Positions 32,433 through 40,499 of a DNA stretch of 64,000 nt are shown piece by piece. The stretch comes from Sphingomonas yunnanensis (GTDB lineage Bacteria; Pseudomonadota; Alphaproteobacteria; Sphingomonadales; Sphingomonadaceae). Every line of letters starts with the position of its first letter. The first letter of the stretch is position 1. Position numbers and translations under genes: made by a program. The stretch lies in assembly GCF_019898765.1 (NCBI RefSeq), contig NZ_JAIOKB010000001.1, forward strand, positions 434,001-498,000, read 5' to 3'. The notes beneath the pieces are model-generated. The model had not been told where the DNA came from. It did not search any database and saw nothing but the letters and a program-made list of their open reading frames with translations.

Positions 32433-32654
32433 CAGCGGATGAGGTGGGGTCGTTCGACCCACAGCGCTTCGGCTTCGCGAGCCCGGTCAGCCGCACTGTC
32501 CTACACGCGCGCGCCGTGTCAGTCTGTTCGCTCGCGCTCTCTCTCTCTCATCGCCGACGCCCGCGCGCGCCGACCCACGCCGGTGCCGAGATCGAACCTG
32601 TCACGCGCATGCTCATGCGTGGCTCGACATTCGCGAGCACCGCGCGAGTGACTC

Positions 32655-32681
32655 AACATTCGCAACATTCGCAACATTCGC
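32655..32681. repeat. Three tandem copies of AACATTCGC
   Basis: The 9-base unit AACATTCGC occurs three times without spacing. A related ACATTCGCGAGCACC lies about 30 bases to the left. The unit is AT-richer than its surroundings. It is short enough to arise by slippage; it could also be a cluster of protein-binding sites. Confidence 0.8.
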
Positions 32682-32811
32682 GCGTCCGCCAGCCCCGCCG
32701 AGCAGGCAGGTGAGAACAGTTGTCCGCCACCTCGACAAATCGCTCGCGAGGCTGTGCTCGCGTCGACCGTCATGTCCAGCGAACGTTGAGTGATGCCGGG
32801 ACGGCCCCGCC

Positions 32812-34107
32812 TCAGTCGCAGGCGCGGTGCAGCCGCTGCGCGATCCAGGCCGAGACGACGCACATGCCCGCGACCACCAGCAACAGCTGCGCCGGCGTCA
32901 CGCCCATGGCGGTGATCGCCGCTACCACGATCGACCCGATCGTCATCGCCCCGGCATTGACGACGTTGTTCGCCGCCACGGTGCGCGCGGTATGGTCCTT
33001 GGTCACGGTGGTGGTCAGGAAGGCGTAGAGCGGCACGACGAACATGCCCCCGAAGATCGCCACGCCGAGCAGCGCCAGCAGCACCAGCGCGGCATGGGGC
33101 TGGTGCAGGAATCCAGCCATGTCGAACAGGTGTCCGGGCGCCGCCGGCGTCCACAGCCCCACCACCCAGCGGAAGCCGAGCACCGCCAGCCCCATCGCGA
33201 TCACCGAGGCGGGCGAGTAGCGCGCCGAGATCTGGCCGCGCAGCAGCAGGTTGATCACGATCGAGCCGATCGCGACGCCGACGGAGAAGACCGCCAGCAC
33301 CAGGCTGGCGACGCTCGCGTCGGCGGTCAGCACGTTCTTCACCAGCGGCGGGAAGACGATGATCAGCACCGAGCCGATCGTCCAGAAGAAGCTGATCGCG
33401 CAGATCGCCAAGAACAGCCGGGGGATGTGCATCGTCCCCGCGATCAGCCGCCACGAGGCGCGGAATGGGTTGAGGTCGATCGCCAGCTTGGGCCCGAGCC
33501 GCGGCGCCGCCGGCACCGCGCGGGCGGTGAGCCAGCCGAGCAGCGCCACCGCGATCGTCAGCGCGGCCACCAGCGCGGTGGAGCGATAGACGAAGCCCGC
33601 GACGATCGTGCCGAGCAGGATCGAGAGATAGGTTCCCGCCTCGACCAGCCCGGTGCCGCCCAGCACGTCGTCCTCGTCGAGATGCTGCGGCAGGATCGCG
33701 TATTTGATCGGGCCGAAGAAGGTCGAGTGGACGCCCAGTCCGGTCACCGCGGTGAGCATCAGCACGAGCGGCAGCGTCACCGCGCCGGTGCGCGCCAGCA
33801 TCAGCCCGGCGGTGCCGACCGCCATGATCGCGATCTCCACGGTCTTGACGATACGGATGATCCGCGCCTTGTCCATCGTGTCGGCGAGCTGTCCGGCCAG
33901 CGCCGAGAGCAGGAAGAAGGGCAGGATGAAGAGCGCCGCGCTCAGCGCGTTGAAGAAGCTCTCCTGCGTCTCATCGGCGAAGATCTCGTAGGTGGCGAAC
34001 AGCACCATCGAGGTCTTGAACAGATTGTCGTTGAAGGCGCCGAGGAATTGGGTGGTGAACAGCGGCAGGAAGCGCCGCCGCTTGAGCAGCCCGAGGGCAT
34101 TGATCAT
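32812..34107 (-). CDS. MFS transporter, LplT-like
   Basis: 431-residue integral membrane protein of the major facilitator superfamily with about 11-12 hydrophobic segments. The N-terminal FLPLFTTQFLGAFNDNLFKT and the HSTFFGPIKYAILPQHL block match the LplT/lysophospholipid transporter group. The acyltransferase and acyl-ACP synthetase domains often fused or adjacent to LplT are absent. It is divergent from pgsA, with 130 bases between the starts, which fits a phospholipid theme. The substrate is inferred. Confidence 0.85.
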   Translation of the reverse strand: MINALGLLKRRRFLPLFTTQFLGAFNDNLFKTSMVLFATYEIFADETQESFFNALSAALFILPFFLLSALAGQLADTMDKARIIRIVKTVEIAIMAVGTAGLMLARTGAVTLPLVLMLTAVTGLGVHSTFFGPIKYAILPQHLDEDDVLGGTGLVEAGTYLSILLGTIVAGFVYRSTALVAALTIAVALLGWLTARAVPAAPRLGPKLAIDLNPFRASWRLIAGTMHIPRLFLAICAISFFWTIGSVLIIVFPPLVKNVLTADASVASLVLAVFSVGVAIGSIVINLLLRGQISARYSPASVIAMGLAVLGFRWVVGLWTPAAPGHLFDMAGFLHQPHAALVLLALLGVAIFGGMFVVPLYAFLTTTVTKDHTARTVAANNVVNAGAMTIGSIVVAAITAMGVTPAQLLLVVAGMCVVSAWIAQRLHRACD

Positions 34108-34237
34108 GACGCGGGACCAGGCCCTTCGGATAGTTGGTATCTGTCGCGGCCATAGCCTCTGGGGGCGCGCGTTCCAAACGCTGTTTTTCGCGGGCGCGGG
34201 TTGCGCCGGGAGCGCGCGCGGTCCACGTCGGCGGGCG

Positions 34238-34804
34238 ATGCTGTCGCTGCCCAATCTCCTGACCCTGTCGCGGATCGTGATGGTGCCGCTGCTCGTCGCC
34301 TTCCTGTGGTGGCCGAGCTGGCAGGCCGGCTTCGCGGTGGCCTTCTGCCTCTACTGCCTCATGGGGATCACCGACTATTTCGACGGCTACCTGGCGCGCG
34401 CGCAGGGCACCGTCTCGAAACTGGGCGTGTTCCTCGATCCGATCGCGGACAAGATCATGGTCGCGGCGGTGATCCTGATGCTGGTCGGGACGCGCCACGA
34501 CGATGTCGCGGTGATCACGGGCGTCCACATCATCGCCGCATTGGTGATCCTCCTGCGCGAGATCGCGGTGAGCGGGCTGCGCGAGTTCCTCGCCGGGCTG
34601 CAGGTGTCGCTGCCGGTATCCCGGTTGGCGAAATGGAAGACGACGCTGCAGCTGGTGTCGCTCGGCGCGCTGATCCTCTCGGGTGCGGTACCCGCGGCGG
34701 TGTGGGTCCATCAGGTCGGGCTCGCCAGCCTCTGGGGCGCGGCGGCGCTGACGATCGTGACGGGGTGGGATTATCTCCGCGTCGGCCTGCGGCACATGGA
34801 TTGA
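34238..34804 (+). CDS. pgsA: CDP-diacylglycerol--glycerol-3-phosphate 3-phosphatidyltransferase
   Basis: Inner-membrane enzyme making phosphatidylglycerophosphate from CDP-DAG (product of CdsA). The 188 residues begin with LPNLLTLSRIVMVPLL and contain the CDP-alcohol phosphotransferase signature DGYLARAQGTVSKLGVFLDP followed by IADK, with the four aspartates in place. Four to five hydrophobic segments. The ATG at 34238 gives the usual start. It is followed closely by moaD. Confidence 0.95.
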   Translation: MLSLPNLLTLSRIVMVPLLVAFLWWPSWQAGFAVAFCLYCLMGITDYFDGYLARAQGTVSKLGVFLDPIADKIMVAAVILMLVGTRHDDVAVITGVHIIAALVILLREIAVSGLREFLAGLQVSLPVSRLAKWKTTLQLVSLGALILSGAVPAAVWVHQVGLASLWGAAALTIVTGWDYLRVGLRHMD

Positions 34805-34809
34805 GCGCG

Positions 34810-35061
34810 ATGCGGCTGCTGTATTTCGCCTGGGTGCGCGAGCGGGTCGGGATCGGCGAGGAGGAGGTGACGCCGCCATCGTCGGTGACGACCGTGGCCG
34901 AGCTCGTCGCCTGGCTCGCCGCCGCGAGCGAGCGCCACGCCACCGCTTTCGGCGAACCGGCGCGGCTGCGCGCCGCGGTGGACCAGGCGTTCGTGCCGAT
35001 GGACGCGTCGATCGCGGGCGCGCGCGAGGTGGCGATCTTCCCGCCGGTGACGGGCGGGTGA
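34810..35061 (+). CDS. moaD: Molybdopterin synthase sulfur carrier subunit MoaD
   Basis: 83-residue ubiquitin-like protein that carries sulfur as a C-terminal thiocarboxylate. It begins MRLLYFAWVRERVGIGEEEV and ends in the essential VTGG. The ATG at 34810 fits the family; a TTG at 34801 overlapping the pgsA stop is possible. Its stop overlaps the moaE GTG start. No other molybdopterin genes are in the window. Confidence 0.93.
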   Translation: MRLLYFAWVRERVGIGEEEVTPPSSVTTVAELVAWLAAASERHATAFGEPARLRAAVDQAFVPMDASIAGAREVAIFPPVTGG

Positions 35062-35489
35062 TCCGCGTCACTGTCTCGACCGCCGCGATCGAGGTCGCGG
35101 CCGAGCTCGCGGCGCTCGAGCGCGATGGCGCGGTGGCGAGCTTCACCGGGCTGGTGCGCGGCGACGACGGGGTCGCCACGCTCGAGCTGGAGCATTACCC
35201 GGGAGCGACCGAGGCGGCGCTGGAGCGGCTCGCCGCGGCGGCGAGCGCGCGCTGGTCGCTCAGCGCGGCCACGATCGTTCACCGCGTCGGGGCGATGGCG
35301 CCGGGCGAGCGGATCGTCTTCGTCGGCACCTGCGCACCGCATCGCGGCGCGGCGCTGGAGGCCTGCGCCTATCTGATCGATCGGCTCAAGACCGACGCAC
35401 CCTTCTGGAAGCGCGAGACGGTGAATGGTGCGGCGCGCTGGGTCGAGGCGCGCCACGGCGACGGGGAGGCGGCGGCGCGCTGGGAGTAG
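35058..35489 (+). CDS. moaE: Molybdopterin synthase catalytic subunit MoaE
   Basis: 143-residue partner of MoaD that converts precursor Z to molybdopterin. The motif RLKTDAPFWKRE holds the catalytic lysines Lys111 and Lys118, HRVGAM and HRGAALEAC are conserved, and SFTGLVRGDDG forms the N-terminal loop. The GTG start overlaps moaD by four bases, so the two subunits are translated together. Confidence 0.94.
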   Translation: MIRVTVSTAAIEVAAELAALERDGAVASFTGLVRGDDGVATLELEHYPGATEAALERLAAAASARWSLSAATIVHRVGAMAPGERIVFVGTCAPHRGAALEACAYLIDRLKTDAPFWKRETVNGAARWVEARHGDGEAAARWE

Positions 35490-35572
35490 AGGTCGTTCCA
35501 CTGCCGCTAGCGCCTCGGCGAAGGTTAGGGCCCAGTTGCGAGACGCTGGGAGAACCCGCTTACGCCTTCTCG

Positions 35573-35598
35573 GCTGGACCCCGGCCTGCGCCGGGGAA
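35573..35598. repeat. Short CCCCGGC/GCCGGGG hairpin element
   Basis: CTGGACCCCGGCCTGCGCC then GGGGAAC contains a perfect seven-base stem (35579-35585 with 35590-35596) and a four-base loop. It lies between the convergent moaE and tonB-like genes. Similar hairpins are widespread spacers in sphingomonads. It may also terminate transcription, although no T-run follows. Confidence 0.55.
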
Positions 35599-35631
35599 CA
35601 GTCTTGTGAAACGCCCCCGCTTCCGCTCACC

Positions 35632-36303
35632 TCACCGCGGCAGCACCCAGCGGACCCGGTCGGTGTAGGTCGCCGCGACCGGGGTGCCGGTGTCGTCGAG
35701 CGCCGCGGTGAATCGGCCGCGGCGCTGATAGAGCCGGCACGTCGCCTGGTCGAGTGCGTCATGTCCGCTCGTGGCGGTGACGTTGCACGCTTTGACCTTG
35801 CCGGCGGCGTCGACCTGGAGCGCGATCGAGACCACCCCCTGCTCGCCGGCGCGGATCGAGGAGGGCGGATAATCCTCCGTCGAGATCCACTGCGTGCGAT
35901 CGCCGCGCGCGCGGACGCCGCTCGCCTTGCTCAGCGGCGGGGGGGGCGGGGTGATCGCCACGGTGCCGCTGCCACCACCGATGATCGGCGTGATCGGGAT
36001 GATGGGCGTGACCGGTTCGACCGTGAAGGACGTGTCGACCGCGGTCTGAACGACCGGCTCGGGCGTGACGATCGTCTGGGTCGGCTGCTGCTTGGACGCG
36101 ATCTGCGTCGGCTGCGGCGCCGGATCAGGCGGCGGCGGCGTCTCCACCGGAATGTTGCGGATCGTCAACTCGGTCGTGACCTCGCGGACGAAGCTCGCCG
36201 CCATGCCGCTGACGAACACATAGCCGATCAGGCCATGGATCGCGGCGACCGCGGCGAGGGTGGTGAGGCGTCTCGAACTGGGGACCCGGTCTGCATAAGC
36301 CAT
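35632..36303 (-). CDS. TonB-family energy transducer
   Basis: 223-residue protein with one N-terminal membrane span (LTTLAAVAAIHGLIGYVFVS), a Pro/Gln/Thr-rich periplasmic linker (about 60-140, with PPPPDPAPQP and VTPIIPITPIIGGG) and a C-terminal TonB-like domain (about 150-223) with YPPSSIRAGEQGVVSIALQV. It would couple the proton motive force to TonB-dependent receptors. exbB/exbD and a receptor are not adjacent. The ATG at 36303 was chosen because the membrane span follows closely. Confidence 0.87.
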   Translation of the reverse strand: MAYADRVPSSRRLTTLAAVAAIHGLIGYVFVSGMAASFVREVTTELTIRNIPVETPPPPDPAPQPTQIASKQQPTQTIVTPEPVVQTAVDTSFTVEPVTPIIPITPIIGGGSGTVAITPPPPPLSKASGVRARGDRTQWISTEDYPPSSIRAGEQGVVSIALQVDAAGKVKACNVTATSGHDALDQATCRLYQRRGRFTAALDDTGTPVAATYTDRVRWVLPR

Positions 36304-36456
36304 GCGACAACCCTCCAACCTGGAGTGCCGTGGCGGCGATCTTGCCCGACCATCGGCGAGCTCCGGACCATGGACGCTGCGCCTCAGCGGGAGATCGGTC
36401 AATCCATGGTTCGACCCGATCTGGGCGAGAAGTGGGACAGGATCACCTACGATATA

Positions 36457-36554
36457 GCGTCATCCTGAGCTCGTCTCAGGATCCACCGTGCCGCACGATC
36501 CGGTCTGTCAGTGTGAGCGGCACCGTCGATCCTGAAACGAGTCCAGGATGACGG
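36457..36554. repeat. 98-base intergenic palindrome, copy 3
   Basis: The left arm is GCGTCATCCTGAGCTCGTCT plus CAGGATCCAC; the right arm is GATCCTGAAACGAGTCCAGG plus ATGACG. The left arm is almost identical to copy 1 and the right arm is partly diverged. It lies between the tonB-like gene start and the oxyR stop. Confidence 0.82.
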
Positions 36555-36567
36555 AGGAGGGCTCGGT

Positions 36568-37470
36568 TCACCCGGCCGCCTTGAGCACCTCGCCGAGCAG
36601 CTGAAAGTCGCGCTCGCGCGGCGACGCCCGGCGCCACACCAGCGCCAGCGTGCGCACCGGATGCGCCGCGTCGAGCGGGCGCGCGGCGACGTTGGTATGT
36701 TCGAGGATGCCCGCGTCGAGCGCGATCTTGGGCAGCATCGTCACGCCCAGCCCATTGTCGACCATCTGCACCATCGTGTGGAGCGAGGTGCCCAGCATCG
36801 TCGCCTCGGCGCGCAGCTCGGCCCGGTTGCACGCGGCGAGCGCGTGATCCTTGAGGCAGTGGCCGTCCTCGAGCAGCAGCAGCCGCGTCTCGTCGATCTC
36901 GGCCGGGCTCACCGCCGCGGGCGTCGCGGGCATCTCACCCTCGGGGAAAGCGAGGAAGAGATGGTCGTCGAACAGTGGCAGCGTCGTCACCTCACCGCAG
37001 CTATAGGGCAGAGCGAGCAGGACGCAGTCGGTGCGCCCGTTGTGGAGCGCCTCGCACGCCGGGCCGCTCGGCTCCTCGCGCAGGAACAGCTTGAGATCGG
37101 GATAGTCGCGCCGCAACCGCGGCAGCACGCGCGGCAGCAGGAAAGGCGCGATCGTCGGGATCACGCTCATCCGCATCTCGCCCGAGAGCGGTCGCCCCGC
37201 CGCGCGCGCCATGTCGCCGAGCTCCTCGGCCTCGCGCAGCACCGTACGTGCCTTGCCCGCGATCTGCTCGCCCAGCGGGGTGAAGCGGACGACCCGCCGG
37301 GTACGCTCGACCAAGGTCACGCCGATCAGCGTCTCCAGCTCGCGCAACCCTGCCGACAGCGTCGACTGGGTGACGAAACAGGCCTCGGCGGCACGACCGA
37401 AATGGCCGTGATCCTTGAGCGCCACGAGATACTGAAGCTGCTTCAGCGTGGGAAGGTAGATGGCCGCCAT
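36568..37470 (-). CDS. oxyR: Hydrogen peroxide-inducible regulator OxyR
   Basis: LysR-family regulator of 300 residues. The N-terminal HTH (FGRAAEACFVTQSTLSAGLR) is followed by a linker helix and a substrate domain containing the redox pair: EDGHCLKDHALAAC, that is Cys205 and Cys214, corresponding to OxyR Cys199/Cys208. It is divergent from ahpC, which it almost certainly activates on peroxide stress. An inverted repeat in the shared intergenic region is the likely binding site. Confidence 0.95.
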   Translation of the reverse strand: MAAIYLPTLKQLQYLVALKDHGHFGRAAEACFVTQSTLSAGLRELETLIGVTLVERTRRVVRFTPLGEQIAGKARTVLREAEELGDMARAAGRPLSGEMRMSVIPTIAPFLLPRVLPRLRRDYPDLKLFLREEPSGPACEALHNGRTDCVLLALPYSCGEVTTLPLFDDHLFLAFPEGEMPATPAAVSPAEIDETRLLLLEDGHCLKDHALAACNRAELRAEATMLGTSLHTMVQMVDNGLGVTMLPKIALDAGILEHTNVAARPLDAAHPVRTLALVWRRASPRERDFQLLGEVLKAAG

Positions 37471-37480
37471 TTATCGCCTC

Positions 37481-37519
37481 GATCGATCAACCGCTTCGCA
37501 ATAACCGACTTGATCGATC
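37481..37519. promoter_or_regulatory. Inverted repeat in the oxyR-ahpC region, probable OxyR operator
   Basis: GATCGATCAA (37481-37490) and TTGATCGATC (37510-37519) are perfect reverse complements with centres 29 bases apart, in the 143-base divergent spacer. Length and two-half-site symmetry fit LysR-type binding. The half-site is richer in GC than the E. coli OxyR ATAG motif, so the match is by context and symmetry. Confidence 0.6.
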
Positions 37520-37613
37520 ACGCGAACCCCCTTACTGACGGGTCAACGAGAGGCGGCCCACCGCCCGCGCGTGAGAGGATGGCTGGAACTCCCTTTCTTA
37601 TCAGGAGGCTTCC

Positions 37614-38159
37614 ATGCTGACCATCGGCGACACCTTCCCCGCCATCACCGTCCCCGTCCAGCAGGGCACCAGCGCGCTCCCGGCCGGCGAGACGCTCGAC
37701 CTCACCACCGCCCATCCCGGCAAGTGGAAGGTGCTGTTCTACTGGCCGAAGGACTTCACCTTCGTGTGTCCGACCGAGATCGTCGGTTACAGCCAGATCA
37801 AGGGTGACTTCGAGGACCGCGACGCGGTGCTGATCGGCGCCTCGACCGACACCGCGCACGTCCACTTGGCGTGGCGCAAGTCGGACCCGGATCTCGCCGC
37901 GGCCGACTTCCCCTGGCTGGCGGACAACGGCGCCAAGTTGGCCGAGGCACTCGGCATCCTCGACAAGAACGAGCATGTCGCGTTTCGCGCCACCTTCATC
38001 GTCGATCCGGACAACGTGATCCAGGCGGTGCAGGTCCACGGCCTCAACGTCGGCCGCAACCCGGCCGAGACGCTGCGCGTGCTCGACGCGCTGCAGACCG
38101 ACGAGCTGTGCCCGTGCAACTGGAACAAGGGCGACGACGTCCTCCAGGTCGCGGCCTGA
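37614..38159 (+). CDS. ahpC: Peroxiredoxin AhpC (AhpD-type partner form)
   Basis: 181-residue 2-Cys peroxiredoxin. The peroxidatic motif FTFVCPTEI has Cys52; the C-terminal CPCNW holds Cys166 and Cys168, the arrangement known from mycobacterial AhpC, which has a third cysteine and uses AhpD rather than AhpF. The ATG follows AGGAGG at 37603-37608. ahpD follows, and oxyR is divergent. Confidence 0.95.
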   Translation: MLTIGDTFPAITVPVQQGTSALPAGETLDLTTAHPGKWKVLFYWPKDFTFVCPTEIVGYSQIKGDFEDRDAVLIGASTDTAHVHLAWRKSDPDLAAADFPWLADNGAKLAEALGILDKNEHVAFRATFIVDPDNVIQAVQVHGLNVGRNPAETLRVLDALQTDELCPCNWNKGDDVLQVAA

Positions 38160-38204
38160 TCGATCCGGGGGCAGGGCCTCGCGTCCCGCCTCCTTCACAA
38201 ATCC

Positions 38205-38264
38205 GTCGCCCCGGCGGCGGCTGACCCCTCGCGACCTCGCGAGGGCCGGTCGCGCCGGGGCGAC
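38205..38264 (+). terminator. Nested hairpin between ahpC and ahpD
   Basis: GTCGCCCCGGCG (38205-38216) pairs with CGCCGGGGCGAC (38253-38264), enclosing a second perfect hairpin CCCTCGCG/CGCGAGGG (38226-38245). There is no T-run after it, so attenuation, partial termination or an mRNA-stability element are all possible. It would set the ratio of ahpC to ahpD. Confidence 0.6.
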
Positions 38265-38283
38265 TCACGTCCGAGAGAGAGAC

Positions 38284-38805
38284 ATGGCACTCAAGGAATT
38301 CGCGGGCACCTTGCCCGACTTCGCCAAGGACATCCGGCTCAACGTCGGCTCATTGCTCAACGAGACGGTCCTCAATGACCAGCGCAAATACGGTCTGCTG
38401 CTCGCCTGCGCGCACGGCTCGGGGCACAAGCCGCTGGTCGACGCGACCGAGGCCGAGGTGGCCGGCAAGCTGTCGCCCGAGGCGGCCAACGCGGCGCGCG
38501 CCGCCGCGGCCGTGATGGCGATGAACAACGTCTATTACCGCTTCACCCACCTCGCCGGTAACGACGAATACCAGCGCATGCCCGCCAAGCTGCGCATGAA
38601 CGTGATCGCCGCGCCGGGCATCGACAAGGTCGACTTCGAGCTGTTCAGCCTCGCGGTCAGCGCGATGAACGGCTGCGGCATGTGCATCGACAGCCACGAG
38701 CAGGTGCTCAAGAAGGCGGGAGTCACCGCCGAGGTGATCCAGTCCGCGGTGCGGGTCGCCTCGGTGATGAAGGCGGTGGGAACCGTCCATGCGGTCAGCG
38801 CCTGA
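38284..38805 (+). CDS. ahpD: Alkyl hydroperoxidase AhpD
   Basis: 173-residue carboxymuconolactone-decarboxylase-fold protein that reduces AhpC. The active-site signature NGCGMCIDSHE has Cys131, Cys134 and His138; Glu119 (DFELF) corresponds to the known general base region. The ATG follows GAGAGAGA. Pairing with the CPCNW-type AhpC supports the AhpC-AhpD system with lipoamide-linked electron supply, as in Mycobacterium; this link is inferred. Confidence 0.95.
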   Translation: MALKEFAGTLPDFAKDIRLNVGSLLNETVLNDQRKYGLLLACAHGSGHKPLVDATEAEVAGKLSPEAANAARAAAAVMAMNNVYYRFTHLAGNDEYQRMPAKLRMNVIAAPGIDKVDFELFSLAVSAMNGCGMCIDSHEQVLKKAGVTAEVIQSAVRVASVMKAVGTVHAVSA

Positions 38806-38808
38806 CCT

Positions 38809-38841
38809 GTTGCCCCGGCGTTACCGACGCGCCGGGGCGAC
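38809..38841 (+). terminator. Hairpin after ahpD
   Basis: GTTGCCCCGGCG (38809-38820) and CGCCGGGGCGAC (38830-38841) form a 12-base stem with one G-T pair and a nine-base loop, four bases past the ahpD stop. The arms are almost the same as those of the hairpin between ahpC and ahpD. It also faces the end of the convergent TSUP gene. Confidence 0.65.
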
Positions 38842-38845
38842 GACC

Positions 38846-39616
38846 TCACATCAGGACGGCGCGCACGAAGCCGTAGGTGCTGGTGATCGTCAGCACGGTG
38901 CCGACCAGCACCAGCATGACCTTCATCGGGATGCGCTTTGCGAACAGCGCGCCGAGCGGGGCCGCGAACACGCCGCCGATCAGCAGGCCGGTCGTCGCGG
39001 TGGCGAAGTCCTTGACACCGAGATGGTAGATGAAGGTCGCCGAGACCACCGCGGTCAGGAAGAACTCCACCGCGCTCACCGTGCCGACCACCTTGCGCGG
39101 CTCAACTCCCTGCACCAGCAGGTTCGAGGTGACGATCGGCCCCCAGCCGCCGCCTCCCGCGGCGTCCATGAAGCCGCCGATCAGCCCGAGCGGCTCGACC
39201 ACCTTGGGCTTGCTCACCTTGGGCGGAAAGACCAGCCCGCGGATCAGCAGGTAGACGCCGACCGCGATGAGATAGCCGAGAACGAATGGCTTGACCGTGT
39301 TGCCGTCGAGGTTGGTGAGCAGATAGGCGCCGGTGACCCCGCCGATCACCCCGGGGATCAGCAGCCGCAGGAACAGCCCGCGATCGATGTTGCCGTGCAG
39401 GGCATGACTGATCCCCGACACGGCGGTGGTGAAGGTCTCCACGATGTGAACGTTGGCCGAGGCGCGAGCGGGCGCGACGCCCATCACCGCCACCAGCAGC
39501 GTGTTGCAGATCACGCCGAAGGCCATGCCGAGGGCGCCGTCGACCAGCTGGGCACCGAAACCGACGGCGATGAACGGGATTAGGCCGGCGACATCCAGCT
39601 GAGAGAGTAACTGCAT
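38846..39616 (-). CDS. TSUP-family (TauE/SafE) transmembrane protein
   Basis: 256-residue permease-like protein with about eight hydrophobic segments and the two family half-repeats, one starting FIAVGFGAQLVDGALGMAFG and the other GGFMDAAGGGGWGPIVTSNL. TSUP proteins move sulfite, sulfoacetate or other sulfur-containing anions. A serine acetyltransferase gene is divergently placed on the other side of 39.7 kb, which suggests sulfur metabolism, but the substrate is not visible. Confidence 0.88.
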   Translation of the reverse strand: MQLLSQLDVAGLIPFIAVGFGAQLVDGALGMAFGVICNTLLVAVMGVAPARASANVHIVETFTTAVSGISHALHGNIDRGLFLRLLIPGVIGGVTGAYLLTNLDGNTVKPFVLGYLIAVGVYLLIRGLVFPPKVSKPKVVEPLGLIGGFMDAAGGGGWGPIVTSNLLVQGVEPRKVVGTVSAVEFFLTAVVSATFIYHLGVKDFATATTGLLIGGVFAAPLGALFAKRIPMKVMLVLVGTVLTITSTYGFVRAVLM

Positions 39617-39812
39617 GCACCTTCCTGATCGCGCCCGCTGTGAGGCCGATGCTAAGGACTTGGACGATCGTCTACAACCGCGATAGGGAATTCGAGTTCG
39701 GTGCGCCCCAGCACTGCTTATGGAAACCGCCGCCGCTTGGCCTTATCTGTGGCGGACAATCATGCTCGATCGTCGGCTCCGCCGGCGTCAAGGGGAGCCG
39801 GCGGGGACACGG

Positions 39813-40499
39813 ATGGCGCGACTGACCGAATATCTCGACTCGATCCGCGCGCGCGATCCCGCCCCGCACTCGCGGCTCGAGATCCTCACCTACCCAGGGG
39901 TCTGGGCGCTCGGCTTCCACCGTGTCGCGCATCGATTGTATCGTCGCCGCTGGTTCCTCGCCGCCCGCGTGGTGAACCATGTCTCGCGTCTGCTTACCGC
40001 GATCGACATCCACCCCGGCGCCAGGATCGGGAAGCGCTTCTTCATCGATCACGGCTTCGTCGTCATCGGCGAGACCGCGGAGATCGGTGACGACGTCACC
40101 ATCTACCAGTGTGTCACGCTCGGCGGCACCAGCCCCGACAATGGTGTCGCGGGGAAGCGGCACCCGACGATCGCGGAGGGCGCGATCATCGGATCGGGCG
40201 CGCAGGTGCTCGGCCCGATCCTGGTCGGCCCGCGCGCGCGGGTCGGTGCCAATGCGGTGGTCACGCGCGACGTTCCCGCGGGCGCGGTGATGGTCGGCAT
40301 CCCGGCGCGGCCGACGATGGTGGAGGGCGGCGCTGCCCCGGAGCCGCGCTTCGTACCCTATGGGACGCCGTGCAGCGAGGTGTTCGACCCCGCGACGCAG
40401 AAGGTCGAGATCCTGCGCTGTGAGCTGGAAGCGATGAAGAAACGGCTCGACGCGTTGATCGCCGAGCGCGGCGACGTGCCGGAGCGTGACCGCGCCTGA
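39813..40499 (+). CDS. Serine O-acetyltransferase (EpsC/CysE family)
   Basis: 228-residue left-handed beta-helix acetyltransferase making O-acetylserine for cysteine synthesis. The hexapeptide repeats begin at about 65 (DIHPGARIGKRFFIDHGFVV) with the likely catalytic His80; GETAEIGDDVTIYQCVTLGG and GIPARPTMVEGG follow. The N-terminus is shorter than in E. coli CysE, as in the EpsC subgroup. The ATG at 39813 is chosen because homology begins there. Its stop overlaps the next gene by one base (TGATG). Confidence 0.9.
   Translation: MARLTEYLDSIRARDPAPHSRLEILTYPGVWALGFHRVAHRLYRRRWFLAARVVNHVSRLLTAIDIHPGARIGKRFFIDHGFVVIGETAEIGDDVTIYQCVTLGGTSPDNGVAGKRHPTIAEGAIIGSGAQVLGPILVGPRARVGANAVVTRDVPAGAVMVGIPARPTMVEGGAAPEPRFVPYGTPCSEVFDPATQKVEILRCELEAMKKRLDALIAERGDVPERDRA

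Larger units (their letters stand above)
32056..32811. other. Non-coding stretch upstream of rpsA
   Basis: No supported gene. The part next to rpsA (32056-32260) should hold its promoter and leader. The rest contains palindrome copy 2 (32335-32432) and a three-unit 9-base tandem repeat (32655-32681). Short ORFs here have compositions typical of random GC-rich sequence. The stretch ends at the stop of the LplT-like gene. Confidence 0.6.

Noticed and set aside
32655..32681. CRISPR-like array in the AACATTCGC repeats
   Set aside because: Units are 9 bases with no spacers, and no cas genes are present.
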